A program made the position numbers and the translations under genes. A stretch of 64,000 nt of DNA, from the NCBI GenBank assembly GCA_021833625.1, contig JAKBEU010000001.1:186001-250000 (forward strand), read 5' to 3'. The notes under the pieces are model-generated. The model did not search any database. It saw nothing but the letters and a program-made list of their open reading frames with translations, and had not been told where the DNA came from. Below are positions 1-9,903 of the stretch, piece after piece. The DNA comes from a bacterium. Lineage in GTDB: Bacteria > Patescibacteriota > Microgenomatia > UBA1406 > GWC2-37-13. Within the stretch, counting starts at the first letter, position 1. Each line of letters begins with the position of its first letter.

Positions 1-130
1 AATTTTCGTATAACGAATTACCGTATATTTCCTGATAGTGGCCTATAATATGGCCCTACGTTTGACCGCGTATTATTTCCCTAATACGCATGGGTTAGCT
101 TCGAATTTATATTGTATACTGTATATTCTT

Positions 131-1333
131 ATGTTTCCCTCGCTCCGCCACAAAAAATACCGCACCTATTGGATAGGGTCTATTTTCCTGCAGATCACGA
201 GCGAGATGTTAAACGTGGCTATTTCCTGGCAACTGTACCAATTGACGCATTCTCCGTTTTCCCTTGGCCTTGTCGGTCTTGCTCGTTTCCTTCCTGTCCT
301 TGTTTTTTCCCTTATTTCGGGGCATATTTCAGATAAGTACTCCCGTCGGCGGGTTGTGGTTATCTCCCAGATGTTCCAGTTGTTCGTCAGTCTTTTTGCG
401 GTCTTTGCCGTCTGGTCCGGTCTTGCGACGCCTTTGTTTCTTTATGCCCTGATATTTACTAACGCGACCTTAATGGTGTTTGGAAACCCGTCCCGTCAGG
501 CACTTCTTCCGGCCCTTGTCCCGAGAGAGGATTATCTGAACGCAATAAGCGTCGGTCAGCTTTCCTACCAAATAGCGGTTGTTCTCGGACCATCAATTGC
601 CGGATTTGTCATTGCGGCATACGGCATCGCACCCGTTTTTGTCGTTCATGCTGCAAGTATCTTTATCGGCCTTATTTGCCTTTACTTTGTAGGAGCCGTG
701 CCGCAGGAGATACAGACACAGTCACATAGCGGGTTGCAGTCCATCCGTGATGGTCTTCGCTTCGTCAAGCGCTCTCGCCTCATATGGAGCACCATGTTTA
801 TTGATTTTTTTGCCACCTTTTTTGCCTCCGCCATGACCCTCATGCCGGTTTTCGCAAGCGATATTCTTCACGTGGGACCGCAGGGCCTCGGATTTTTATA
901 TGCAGCTCCCTCGGTAGGAGCAGTCATCGCCGGCCTTCTGTTTAACACAAAAAGAAAAATAGCACTTAAAGGAAGAACGATAGTTATCGCAATCATTGTG
1001 TACGGGCTGATGACCTGCGTATTCGGGCTCTCCCGGAACTTTGCCCTGTCTCTCGTTGCCATGTCTCTTGTCGGGGCTGCCGATATGATAAGTTCCATTA
1101 TCCGCAGCACCCTGCGGCAGATTATTACGCCGGACCATATTCGGGGAAGAATGATTTCCATTAACATGATCTTTTATATGGGTGGGCCGCAGCTTGGGGA
1201 GGTGGAGTCGGGTCTCTCGGCCATTCTTATCGGGACGCCGGCAACGGTTGTCGTGGGTGGTGTTGCCACCATTATCGCAACGATATTTTTTGCCCTCCGT
1301 GTCCCCGAACTTATTACCTTTGAAGGAAGATAG
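131..1333 (+). CDS. MFS-type exporter (MFS_3/EntS-like)
   Basis: Predicted cytoplasmic-membrane major facilitator transporter of 400 aa with about twelve hydrophobic segments. The loop after the second segment carries the MFS signature (SGHISDKYSRRRVVV), which points to the MFS_3 / enterobactin-exporter-like group; the substrate cannot be read from sequence. The frame opens further upstream at a GTG (position 38), but homologous sequence starts at MFPSLRHKKYRTYW, so I place the start at the ATG at 131. A TATACT box at 115-120 lies 10 nt before it, the same close -10 spacing seen at many genes here. It stands alone upstream of rpmE on the same strand. Confidence 0.85.
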   Translation: MFPSLRHKKYRTYWIGSIFLQITSEMLNVAISWQLYQLTHSPFSLGLVGLARFLPVLVFSLISGHISDKYSRRRVVVISQMFQLFVSLFAVFAVWSGLATPLFLYALIFTNATLMVFGNPSRQALLPALVPREDYLNAISVGQLSYQIAVVLGPSIAGFVIAAYGIAPVFVVHAASIFIGLICLYFVGAVPQEIQTQSHSGLQSIRDGLRFVKRSRLIWSTMFIDFFATFFASAMTLMPVFASDILHVGPQGLGFLYAAPSVGAVIAGLLFNTKRKIALKGRTIVIAIIVYGLMTCVFGLSRNFALSLVAMSLVGAADMISSIIRSTLRQIITPDHIRGRMISINMIFYMGGPQLGEVESGLSAILIGTPATVVVGGVATIIATIFFALRVPELITFEGR

Positions 1334-1402
1334 GGAATTGTATTTGAATTTTCTGTATACTGCTTGTATAATGTTGTTTTGTCGTTAATTGTACTCACTC
1401 TT

Positions 1403-1702
1403 ATGAAAGCTAATATTCATCCGAAATATTTTACCGAAGCAAAAGTCGTCTGCATTTGTGGCAACACATTTACGACAGGCTCTACAAAAGAAATGATCCG
1501 TGTCGACGTCTGCAGCAAATGTCATCCTTTCTATACGGGAGAACATAGATTTGTTGATACAAAGGGAAAAGTAGAAAAGTTCCAGAAGAAACAGCAAGTT
1601 GCGGCCGAAATGAAGAAAAAACTCAGCGCATCAAAGAAAAAAACAGAAGAAAAGGGAGAACGAAAAGTAAAATCGCTCCGCGAATTGCTGAGTGAGTCAT
1701 AA
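1403..1702 (+). CDS. rpmE: 50S ribosomal protein L31
   Basis: Ribosomal protein L31 of the zinc-binding type, 99 aa. C17, C19, C37 and C40 form the metal site, and the N-terminus ([10 protein letters not shown]) is typical. The Lys/Glu-rich tail after residue 60 makes it longer than the usual 70 aa, a common extension. The ATG at 1403 is chosen over an upstream in-frame start because the family begins with MKxxIHP. A TATAAT at 1367-1372 would give a short leader; no Shine-Dalgarno is visible. It is followed directly by a heptamer repeat array and then by rplJ-rplL. Confidence 0.95.
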   Translation: MKANIHPKYFTEAKVVCICGNTFTTGSTKEMIRVDVCSKCHPFYTGEHRFVDTKGKVEKFQKKQQVAAEMKKKLSASKKKTEEKGERKVKSLRELLSES

Positions 1703-1703
1703 C

Positions 1704-1773
1704 TTCAATTTTTAATTTGAAAATTTGAAATTTTTAAAATTGAATAAAAATTAAGAATTAAGAATTTCAAATT
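1704..1773. repeat. Heptamer array without a gene
   Basis: Ten consecutive 7-bp units in perfect phase: TTCAATT, TTTAATT, TGAAAAT, TTGAAAT, TTTTAAA, ATTGAAT, AAAAATT, AAGAATT, AAGAATT, TCAAATT. The left half carries TTGAAAT-type units and the right half their complements, so the whole can fold on itself. It starts one base after the rpmE stop codon. The same unit types flank the S23 gene at 13256-13609 and lie inside lepA. Confidence 0.8.
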
Positions 1774-1799
1774 GAGTTTACGTGATTTTCTGCTATACT
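1772..1799 (+). promoter_or_regulatory. Probable rplJ-rplL promoter
   Basis: TTGAGT at 1772-1777, a 16-bp spacer and TATACT at 1794-1799. It lies just after the heptamer array and predicts a leader of about 90 nt before rplJ. Confidence 0.5.
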
Positions 1800-1805
1800 A
1801 TAGAA

Positions 1806-1896
1806 ATCATTACGACTCTAGGTTGACTTTTTAAGTCTATAAATTACATTATTAATTCCTAGAATATTTTGCCTTCAGGCAAGAAAGTGATACACA
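1806..1896 (+). promoter_or_regulatory. Structured rplJ leader, candidate L10 autoregulatory site
   Basis: The 90-nt stretch between promoter and rplJ can form nested hairpins: CTAGG (1818-1822) with CCTAG (1858-1862) enclosing GACTT/AAGTC (1825-1837), then TTGCC-TTCA-GGCAA (1869-1882) just before the start. In many bacteria L10-L12 binds such a leader to repress its own operon. The structure is seen in sequence; the function is inferred from position. It is one of the few long leaders in a window dominated by near-leaderless genes. Confidence 0.5.
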
Positions 1897-2439
1897 ATGA
1901 AAAACCAAAAGAAACTTTCTCAACAGACAGCCGTTTCTGATTTTTTGAAAAAATCAGAAAACTTCGCACTTATCAAATTTGACAAGACAACCCATATTGC
2001 ACTTGAAGGCCTACGTAAAGAGCTTTTAAAGGCAAATGGACGCGTCAAGGTCATCAAAAATACCATTTTCACAAAAGCCATCAATAAAATGGCAGCAGAG
2101 AAGGAATATAAGGATCTGCATACGTTCCAAAAACAGGCTCGTAGCCTTAAGGAAAATACGGCTATCCTTGGCCTTGGAAAAGACTGGTCAAACGGACTTA
2201 ACGCATTTGCCAAAGTTGCGAAGACAGATAAATCACTCTCATTTAAACTGGGATTTCTTGACAAGACAACCTATGACGGTGTCGCGCTTGATAAGATCTC
2301 ACGTCTTCCCAGCAAACTCGAACTCATGGGTAAGGTAATCGGCAGCATGAAGAGTCCTCTAAATAGATTTGTGTATGCAATAAAATTCCCGGCTCAGAAA
2401 TTTGCACTTGTCTTAAATGCAAAAGCAAAGAAGGCTTAA
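1897..2439 (+). CDS. rplJ: 50S ribosomal protein L10
   Basis: L10, 180 aa, the base of the ribosomal stalk that anchors L7/L12 dimers. The N-terminal RNA-binding domain includes the typical RVKVIKNTIFTKAI stretch near residue 48; the C-terminal helix ending at residue 180 is the L12-binding arm. It is the first gene of the two-gene rplJ-rplL operon, 53 nt ahead of rplL. The ATG is preceded by AAGAAAGTGA, only a weak Shine-Dalgarno match, after a structured leader likely used for autoregulation. Confidence 0.96.
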   Translation: MKNQKKLSQQTAVSDFLKKSENFALIKFDKTTHIALEGLRKELLKANGRVKVIKNTIFTKAINKMAAEKEYKDLHTFQKQARSLKENTAILGLGKDWSNGLNAFAKVAKTDKSLSFKLGFLDKTTYDGVALDKISRLPSKLELMGKVIGSMKSPLNRFVYAIKFPAQKFALVLNAKAKKA

Positions 2440-2476
2440 CTTACGGAGAGAATAATTATTAATTAACCATACTTTG

Positions 2477-2486
2477 AAGGAGGTGA
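2477..2486 (+). promoter_or_regulatory. Strong Shine-Dalgarno of rplL
   Basis: AAGGAGGTGA, a full anti-SD complement, lies 6 nt before the rplL ATG. Almost no other gene in this window has such a site; the exception is the DUF2680-like gene near 63.17 kb. It fits the need for several L7/L12 copies per L10. Confidence 0.9.
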
Positions 2487-2492
2487 AACACA

Positions 2493-2876
2493 ATGGCAGA
2501 ATTATCAGAAAAAATCCAAAAAATCGCAACAGAAATTGAAGGAATGACAGTACTTGAAATGGCAGAACTTGCAAAATACCTCGAAGACAAATTCGGCGTA
2601 TCAGCAGTCGCAGCAGTCCAAGCAGCAGCACCAGCAGCAGCTGGAGCACCGGCAGAAGAAAAAACTTCTTTCACCGTTGTGCTGACCGATGCAGGAGCAA
2701 CTAAATTAGCAGTCATTAAAGCAGTTCGAGAGATCAATCCAACTCTAGGACTTATGGATGCTAAAAAATTAGTAGAATCAGCCCCACAAGAACTTGTTAA
2801 AGACGCAAAGAAAGACGTCGCAGAAGAAGCAAAGAAAAAGATTGAAGCCGCAGGAGGAAAAGTCGAAATGAAATAA
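2493..2876 (+). CDS. rplL: 50S ribosomal protein L7/L12
   Basis: Stalk protein L7/L12, 127 aa, which recruits translation GTPases. Layout is classical: dimerisation domain (about 1-42), an Ala/Pro-rich flexible hinge (about 43-57) and a globular C-terminal domain with the factor-binding helix ([11 protein letters not shown], then [10 protein letters not shown]). Full length and intact. It is translated from a perfect Shine-Dalgarno and closed by a strong intrinsic terminator 30 nt downstream. Confidence 0.97.
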   Translation: MAELSEKIQKIATEIEGMTVLEMAELAKYLEDKFGVSAVAAVQAAAPAAAGAPAEEKTSFTVVLTDAGATKLAVIKAVREINPTLGLMDAKKLVESAPQELVKDAKKDVAEEAKKKIEAAGGKVEMK

Positions 2877-4938
<2,062 letters not shown>

Positions 4939-4941
4939 ACT

Positions 4942-5454
4942 ATGGATCTATCAAAACTTTCAGTCGGTAAGAACCCGCCCCAAGAAGTCAATGTTGTTAT
5001 CGAAATCCCGCAAGGCTCACCGATTAAATATGAAATGGACAAGGAGTCCGGATTTATGAAGGTTGACCGGTTTGCATTCACGACAATGGTCTATCCGTTC
5101 AATTACGGATTTATCCCCAACACGCATGCAGAAGACGGAGATCCGGTTGATGTCCTTGTCATCTCCACCTATCCGGTCCAGCCGGGCGCATATATTTCGG
5201 TCCGCCCCATCGGCATGCTTGAAATGGAAGATGAAGAAGGGATTGACACAAAAATCCTTGCTGTCCCAACGGTCAAAGTCGATCCTTTCTATTCCGATAT
5301 AGAGGATATTGACGATCTTAATGAAACAGCAAAGAAAAAAATCCAACACTTTTTCAATTATTACAAAGAACTTGAAGCAAACAAATGGGTAAAAACCCGA
5401 AACTTTTTAGGAAAAGAAAAAGCGTACGAATCAATTAAACAGGGAATGAAATAA
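4942..5454 (+). CDS. ppa: Inorganic pyrophosphatase
   Basis: Family I soluble pyrophosphatase, 170 aa, which hydrolyses PPi to pull biosynthetic reactions forward. Metal-binding aspartates fall at the same numbers as in E. coli: D65, D67 and D70 (EDGDPVD), D97 and D102. [11 protein letters not shown] (51-61) is the family signature. The ATG at 4942 is chosen over an upstream in-frame ATG that would overlap gyrB in another frame. Lying between gyrB and gyrA, it probably shares their transcript. Confidence 0.96.
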   Translation: MDLSKLSVGKNPPQEVNVVIEIPQGSPIKYEMDKESGFMKVDRFAFTTMVYPFNYGFIPNTHAEDGDPVDVLVISTYPVQPGAYISVRPIGMLEMEDEEGIDTKILAVPTVKVDPFYSDIEDIDDLNETAKKKIQHFFNYYKELEANKWVKTRNFLGKEKAYESIKQGMK

Positions 5455-5478
5455 ATTTTCGCATAAACGGCACATACT

Positions 5479-8022
5479 ATGACAGAAACAAAAAAACCAG
5501 AAGAACACATTGAAATTGTTCCAGAAAAACAAAAGGGAATACGTAACGTAGAAATAGTTGCGACAATGAAACGCGCGTACCTAAACTACGCAATGTCTGT
5601 CATCGTATCGCGTGCCCTTCCTGATGTCCGTGACGGATTAAAGCCCGTACACAGACGCATCTTGTATGCCATGAATAAAATGGGTCTTACGTCAAGTGCC
5701 CGTTTTTCAAAGTCAGCAAAAGTTGTCGGAGAAGTGTTGGGTAAATATCATCCTCATGGTGATTCGTCCGTCTACGAAGCTCTTGCCCGTATGGCGCAGG
5801 ATTTTTCCATGCGTTATCCTCTCGTCAAAGGACAGGGAAACTTCGGATCAGTCGATGGAGACCCGCCGGCTGCCATGCGTTACACGGAAGTAAAACTTTC
5901 CAAAATCGCAGATGAACTGTTGTGCGACATTGAAAAAGAAACGGTCGATTGGACCGATAATTTTGATGCAACAATAAAAGAACCAGTGTTTCTTCCCGCA
6001 AAACTTCCTAATCTTCTCCTTATGGGAGCTGAGGGAATTGCGGTTGGTATGGCAACAAAGATTCCTCCGCATAATTTGTCGGAACTAGTCGACGCTATCT
6101 GTCTGATGATTGATAAATCAAAAAAAGCAATTACCCCCAAAGAAGAAAAGGGAATGAAGCCGACCGATGTTCCGCTTGAATTCAATGTTACGCTTGATGA
6201 ACTTCTCGAACACGTGAAAGGTCCCGACTTTCCGACACGCGGCATCATCTACGGATGGAACGAGATAAAACAGGCCTATGCAACGGGAAAAGGAAAGGTC
6301 TTAATCCGTGCAAAAATAGAAGAAGAAGACATGGGAAAAGGAAAAACGGCAATCATCATCAACGAAATTCCTTACCAGGTAAATAAAGCAAATCTTGTTG
6401 AAAAAATTGCTCATCTTGTCATCGATAAAAAAATCGTCGGCATTTCAGATCTCCGCGATGAATCGGACCGAGACGGAATCCGTATCGTTATCGAACTGAA
6501 ACGTGACGCACAATATAAAAAAGTCTTGAATAATCTGTTCAAATTCACCGAACTCCAGACCTCGTTCCCGATGAACATGGTTGCACTCGTTGATGGCGTC
6601 CCGCAGACGTTGGGGTTACAGACAATTCTTGAACACTATCTTCGCCACAGAATCACCATGGTGACTAAGCGCACCGAGTTTGAACTCAAACAGGCAAAAG
6701 CACGCGCACATATTCTGGAAGGATATATCATCGCACTCGACAACATTGACGAGGTGGTTGAAATAATCAAAAAAGCAAAAGACGAGCCCGATGCAAAATC
6801 AAAACTCATGAGAAAGTTCGGACTTTCCGATATCCAGTCACAGGCCATTCTTGACATGCAGCTTAAGCGTCTTACGGGACTTGAACGTTCAAAAATCGAG
6901 GAAGAACTTAAAGAACTGAAAAAACTCATCACCTATCTTCAGTCTCTTCTTGAAGACGTGTTGAAGATATTGGCCGTCATCAGAAAAGAACTTGTCGAAC
7001 TTAAAGAAAAATACGGCGATGACCGAAAAACAAAAGTAATAAAGTCACGTCCCGGTGAGATAACCGACGAGCAGCTTATCGAAAACAAAGAAGTCATTGT
7101 CGTTCTTACCAAAGAAGGATATATCAAACAAGTTGCCAGAGAAACCTTCCGCGTGCAGAATAGGGGAGGAAAAGGAGTGTCGGGCATTGAGACAAAAGAT
7201 ACCGACAACGTCTATTACATCACAACTGCCATGACGCACGACTACGTCCTGTTCTTTACGAATCAGGGACGTATGTTCCAGACGCGTGTATGGGAAATCC
7301 CGATAGGTTCCCGTACCTCAAAAGGGAAGGCTATTGTCAACCTTCTTAACCTGAGACCGGATGAAACCGTCACTTCAGCTCTCACTTACGGAACAGAGGA
7401 AAAAGACAAGGAAAAGAAGTTTGTCCTCATGTGCACAAAGCACGGTACGGTAAAAAAGACGACATTTGAAGAATTCAAGAATATCCGTTCAAACGGCATC
7501 ATTGCCATAAAATTGGAAGACAAAGACGAACTATTATGGGTAAAAATGACGGACAGCAAAATGAACGTCATTTTGACGACCAAACACGGAAAAGCCATTG
7601 TCTTCAAGGAAGAAGAAGTGCGCTCAACCGGCCGCTCGTCAATAGGGGTCCGTGGAATTGAGCTTGGGGATGACGATCAGGTAGCCTCATCCGACGTATT
7701 TGAAAACAGTGAATTCAAAAAGAACATTTTTGTTATCGGAGAACGGGGAATAGGTAAAAAAACCAACCTCCAGCTCTTCAAAGGTCAACACAGAGGAGGA
7801 AAAGGCGTCAAAGTAGCCTCAGTTGATACAAAAATGGGCAGCATTGCATTCGTCAAGATTATTAATCCGGAAGACACGACCGTCATCATGACGAGCCTGT
7901 CGGGCCAAATTGTCAAGATTCCCCTAAGCTCCATTCCGCCACGCTCACGCACGGCCAAAGGAGTCATTTTGATGAGATTCTCAGACAAAACGGACAAAAT
8001 AGTCAGTGCAGCTCTTATCTAA
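5479..8022 (+). CDS. gyrA: DNA gyrase subunit A
   Basis: Breakage-reunion subunit of gyrase, 847 aa. The catalytic pair is R134-Y135 in [11 protein letters not shown]. The quinolone-resistance region reads [10 protein letters not shown] (91-100), so the E. coli S83 position is Ser (S96) and D87 is Glu (E100). The C-terminal wheel has degenerate GyrA boxes at 560-566 (QNRGGKG) and 770-776 (QHRGGKG), supporting gyrase rather than topoisomerase IV. It follows ppa by 24 nt with no strong Shine-Dalgarno. Confidence 0.96.
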   Translation: MTETKKPEEHIEIVPEKQKGIRNVEIVATMKRAYLNYAMSVIVSRALPDVRDGLKPVHRRILYAMNKMGLTSSARFSKSAKVVGEVLGKYHPHGDSSVYEALARMAQDFSMRYPLVKGQGNFGSVDGDPPAAMRYTEVKLSKIADELLCDIEKETVDWTDNFDATIKEPVFLPAKLPNLLLMGAEGIAVGMATKIPPHNLSELVDAICLMIDKSKKAITPKEEKGMKPTDVPLEFNVTLDELLEHVKGPDFPTRGIIYGWNEIKQAYATGKGKVLIRAKIEEEDMGKGKTAIIINEIPYQVNKANLVEKIAHLVIDKKIVGISDLRDESDRDGIRIVIELKRDAQYKKVLNNLFKFTELQTSFPMNMVALVDGVPQTLGLQTILEHYLRHRITMVTKRTEFELKQAKARAHILEGYIIALDNIDEVVEIIKKAKDEPDAKSKLMRKFGLSDIQSQAILDMQLKRLTGLERSKIEEELKELKKLITYLQSLLEDVLKILAVIRKELVELKEKYGDDRKTKVIKSRPGEITDEQLIENKEVIVVLTKEGYIKQVARETFRVQNRGGKGVSGIETKDTDNVYYITTAMTHDYVLFFTNQGRMFQTRVWEIPIGSRTSKGKAIVNLLNLRPDETVTSALTYGTEEKDKEKKFVLMCTKHGTVKKTTFEEFKNIRSNGIIAIKLEDKDELLWVKMTDSKMNVILTTKHGKAIVFKEEEVRSTGRSSIGVRGIELGDDDQVASSDVFENSEFKKNIFVIGERGIGKKTNLQLFKGQHRGGKGVKVASVDTKMGSIAFVKIINPEDTTVIMTSLSGQIVKIPLSSIPPRSRTAKGVILMRFSDKTDKIVSAALI

Positions 8023-8028
8023 GGAGAA

Positions 8029-8057
8029 TGGACTTTTAGCCTTCGGAGTGATATAAT
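8029..8057 (+). promoter_or_regulatory. folD promoter, near-leaderless
   Basis: TGGACT (8029-8034), a 17-bp spacer and TATAAT (8052-8057); the folD ATG follows 7 nt later at 8065. Confidence 0.7.
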
Positions 8058-8064
8058 TGGATAA

Positions 8065-8937
8065 ATGCTTATTCCTGTAAAAAAAATACTAAAAGAACTG
8101 GAAATTGAGCTAAAAAACGAGGTTTCGAAGCTAAGCAAGAAGAACAAACTGAAACTCGTACTTTTTATGGTGGGTGACACTCCGGAACAGCTCGTCTTCG
8201 TCAAAGCAAAGCAGAAAATGGCAAAAAAATTAGGCGTCGCTTTTAAACTTGTCCAGTATAAAACCGTTCCGTCATTTGAACCCCTCCTTCGCAAAATAAA
8301 AGAAAAATCACTGGAGACGGACGTAACGGGAATTGCAGTCCAGCAGCCGCTTCCTCCTCAACTGTCTACCGAAAGCATGTTCGACTTTATTGCGCTTAAC
8401 AAAGAAATTGAAGGACACAGACGAAAGACTGAGTTCTATTCGCCGCTTGCGTTAGCGTTTTTAACGCTTCTTAAGTTCATCTATATTCATCCCGAAATCG
8501 ATAAAAAACTTTTCCTTGATAATAAGCGGGACTTTGAAAGTATCCGCCGCGTTTTGAAACACAAACAGATCGTCTATATCACCAACGAATCGGCACAGGG
8601 AAAACCGGTAACAAAAACCTTAAGTGAACTGAAAATTAATTTCATCGGTATCAACCCCTTTACGTCAAACCCGCAGGAGTATTACAAGGAAGCGGACATC
8701 ATCATTTCCTCTGTCGGAAAGAAAGTTCTGACTCCTGAAATGTTGAAGCAGGGAGTTGTCCTCTTTAACGTCGGGGTACGGGATGAAAACGGAAAGCTTA
8801 TCGGTGATTATGATGAAAAAGAAATTGACGACGTATCTGCCTACCACACGGGAATTTCCGAAAACATGGAAGACCTGGATATTCTCTACCTCTTCAAAAA
8901 CTTAGTCGACGCGGCAAAAATGCAGAAGCACAAATAA
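8065..8937 (+). CDS. folD: FolD-like methylene-THF dehydrogenase/cyclohydrolase, divergent
   Basis: FolD fold, 290 aa, normally bifunctional in one-carbon folate metabolism. The N-terminal catalytic lysine is kept (VFVKAKQK) but the usual neighbouring Tyr is Phe. GIAVQQPLPPQL matches the conserved GxxVQxPLP segment, and the NAD(P)-domain strand ADIIISSVGKK is clear. The usual DxDG and PxTPxG segments are degenerate, and the near-universal PGGVGPMT loop before the last helix is replaced by HTGISENMEDLD. It could be a specialised or inactive FolD. It is transcribed from its own promoter after gyrA. Confidence 0.75.
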   Translation: MLIPVKKILKELEIELKNEVSKLSKKNKLKLVLFMVGDTPEQLVFVKAKQKMAKKLGVAFKLVQYKTVPSFEPLLRKIKEKSLETDVTGIAVQQPLPPQLSTESMFDFIALNKEIEGHRRKTEFYSPLALAFLTLLKFIYIHPEIDKKLFLDNKRDFESIRRVLKHKQIVYITNESAQGKPVTKTLSELKINFIGINPFTSNPQEYYKEADIIISSVGKKVLTPEMLKQGVVLFNVGVRDENGKLIGDYDEKEIDDVSAYHTGISENMEDLDILYLFKNLVDAAKMQKHK

Positions 8938-8942
8938 GAATA

Positions 8943-9044
8943 AATAATATTGTTTTTTTCGCAGCGAGGACTGACTGAGCAAATGCGATTTAGTAATACA
9001 ATTATTCTGTGCGAGTTCCGCAGCAAGAAAAAAATAATATTATT
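8943..9044. repeat. Inverted-repeat element between folD and miaA
   Basis: An 18-bp arm at 8943-8960 (AATAATATT, G, TTTTTTT, C) is repeated inverted at 9027-9044 with one mismatch. The arms enclose 66 bp with further partial symmetry (CGCAGCGAG / CCGCAGC). It fills the gap between the genes and ends 10 nt before the miaA ATG. It could be a small non-autonomous repeat or an RNA hairpin affecting miaA. Confidence 0.6.
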
Positions 9045-9054
9045 GGTATTAACT

Positions 9055-9903
9055 ATGGATATCTACGTTCTCTTTGGCCAAACTGCAACGGGAAAAACCG
9101 CACGAGCCCTCGATCTTGTGAAAGAACAAGGAGGCGAGATTGTCAACTTCGACTCCCGACAGATATATAAAAAGCTTGACATTGTCACGGGGAAAGACAC
9201 GCCGCTTGACCCAACAATTAAAATCTGGCTGTATGATATCGTCGATCCGAAAGAATCATTCTCCTCGGCGGAGTATGTTGAAATGGCAAAAAAAATAATT
9301 GAAAATATTTTAAAAAGAGGTAAGACTCCCATACTCGTTGGGGGGACGGGATATTATCTCTCCCATCTTCTTTATGGAGTACCGGAAACGGGAGCAGGAG
9401 AGAATTGGGACTTACGGCAGAAATTAAACGGCAAGACGGTTTCCGAACTGCAATGTATGTTGAAGGAAAAAGATTCTCTCCAATTTGACAGCATGAACAA
9501 CAGCGACCGTAACAATCCCCGCCGCCTCACCCGCCGCATCGAACTGCTTGACGCCGGCGCCATTCTGTCTCCACCGCCAGTCCGCGACCTTAAAGGTCGC
9601 GCCTTCGGCGCGACACTTCACCTCATCCCCTTTTTCCATTCCTCAACCGAAAAGGTGAGGGAAGCTATCGAAAAACGGGTTGAAGCGAGAATACAGATCG
9701 GGGCAATTGAAGAGGTGAAAAAATTACTTGGCGAGGGATATACCGAAAAAGATCCCGGACTGAATGCGATAGGATATAAACAACTTATCTCATATGTTAA
9801 AGGGGAGAAATCACTTGATGATGCAAAGAAAGAATGGATAACGAAAGAGGTCCAATATGCTAAACGACAAAAAACCTATTTTAAAAAATTCTTTCCCGTT
9901 TAA
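9055..9903 (+). CDS. miaA: tRNA dimethylallyltransferase
   Basis: MiaA, 282 aa, adds a dimethylallyl group to A37 of tRNAs reading UNN codons. The P-loop GQTATGKTA starts at residue 7, DSRQIYK supplies the substrate-binding Asp, and VGGTGYYLSHLL and NPRRLTRRIELL are family motifs. Between RRIELL and the HLIPFF segment the protein reads VRDLKGRAFGATL, which is the in-frame translation of a palindromic interspersed repeat (9583-9601 plus flank). The ATG at 9055 is set by the family N-terminus. Its stop shares the TTAA tetranucleotide with the convergent lepA. Confidence 0.93.
   Translation: MDIYVLFGQTATGKTARALDLVKEQGGEIVNFDSRQIYKKLDIVTGKDTPLDPTIKIWLYDIVDPKESFSSAEYVEMAKKIIENILKRGKTPILVGGTGYYLSHLLYGVPETGAGENWDLRQKLNGKTVSELQCMLKEKDSLQFDSMNNSDRNNPRRLTRRIELLDAGAILSPPPVRDLKGRAFGATLHLIPFFHSSTEKVREAIEKRVEARIQIGAIEEVKKLLGEGYTEKDPGLNAIGYKQLISYVKGEKSLDDAKKEWITKEVQYAKRQKTYFKKFFPV
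9583..9613. repeat. CGCGACC palindromic repeat, copy 1 (inside miaA)
   Basis: CGCGACCTT-A-AAGGTCGCG (9583-9601) is a perfect 9-bp palindrome, followed by GCC-TTC-GGC as a second small hairpin. The identical 19-mer occurs at 28968 and 57603, with a variant at 29727. Here it is translated in frame within MiaA. Confidence 0.85.

Noticed and set aside
868-1167. Antisense open frames inside the MFS gene and many similar long shadows
   Set aside because: They mirror codon structure of real genes, have no family resemblance and no promoter or start signals.
5758-5790. Quinolone-resistance mutation in GyrA
   Set aside because: The S83 position is Ser (S96) and the D87 position is Glu, a common natural state, not evidence of selected resistance.
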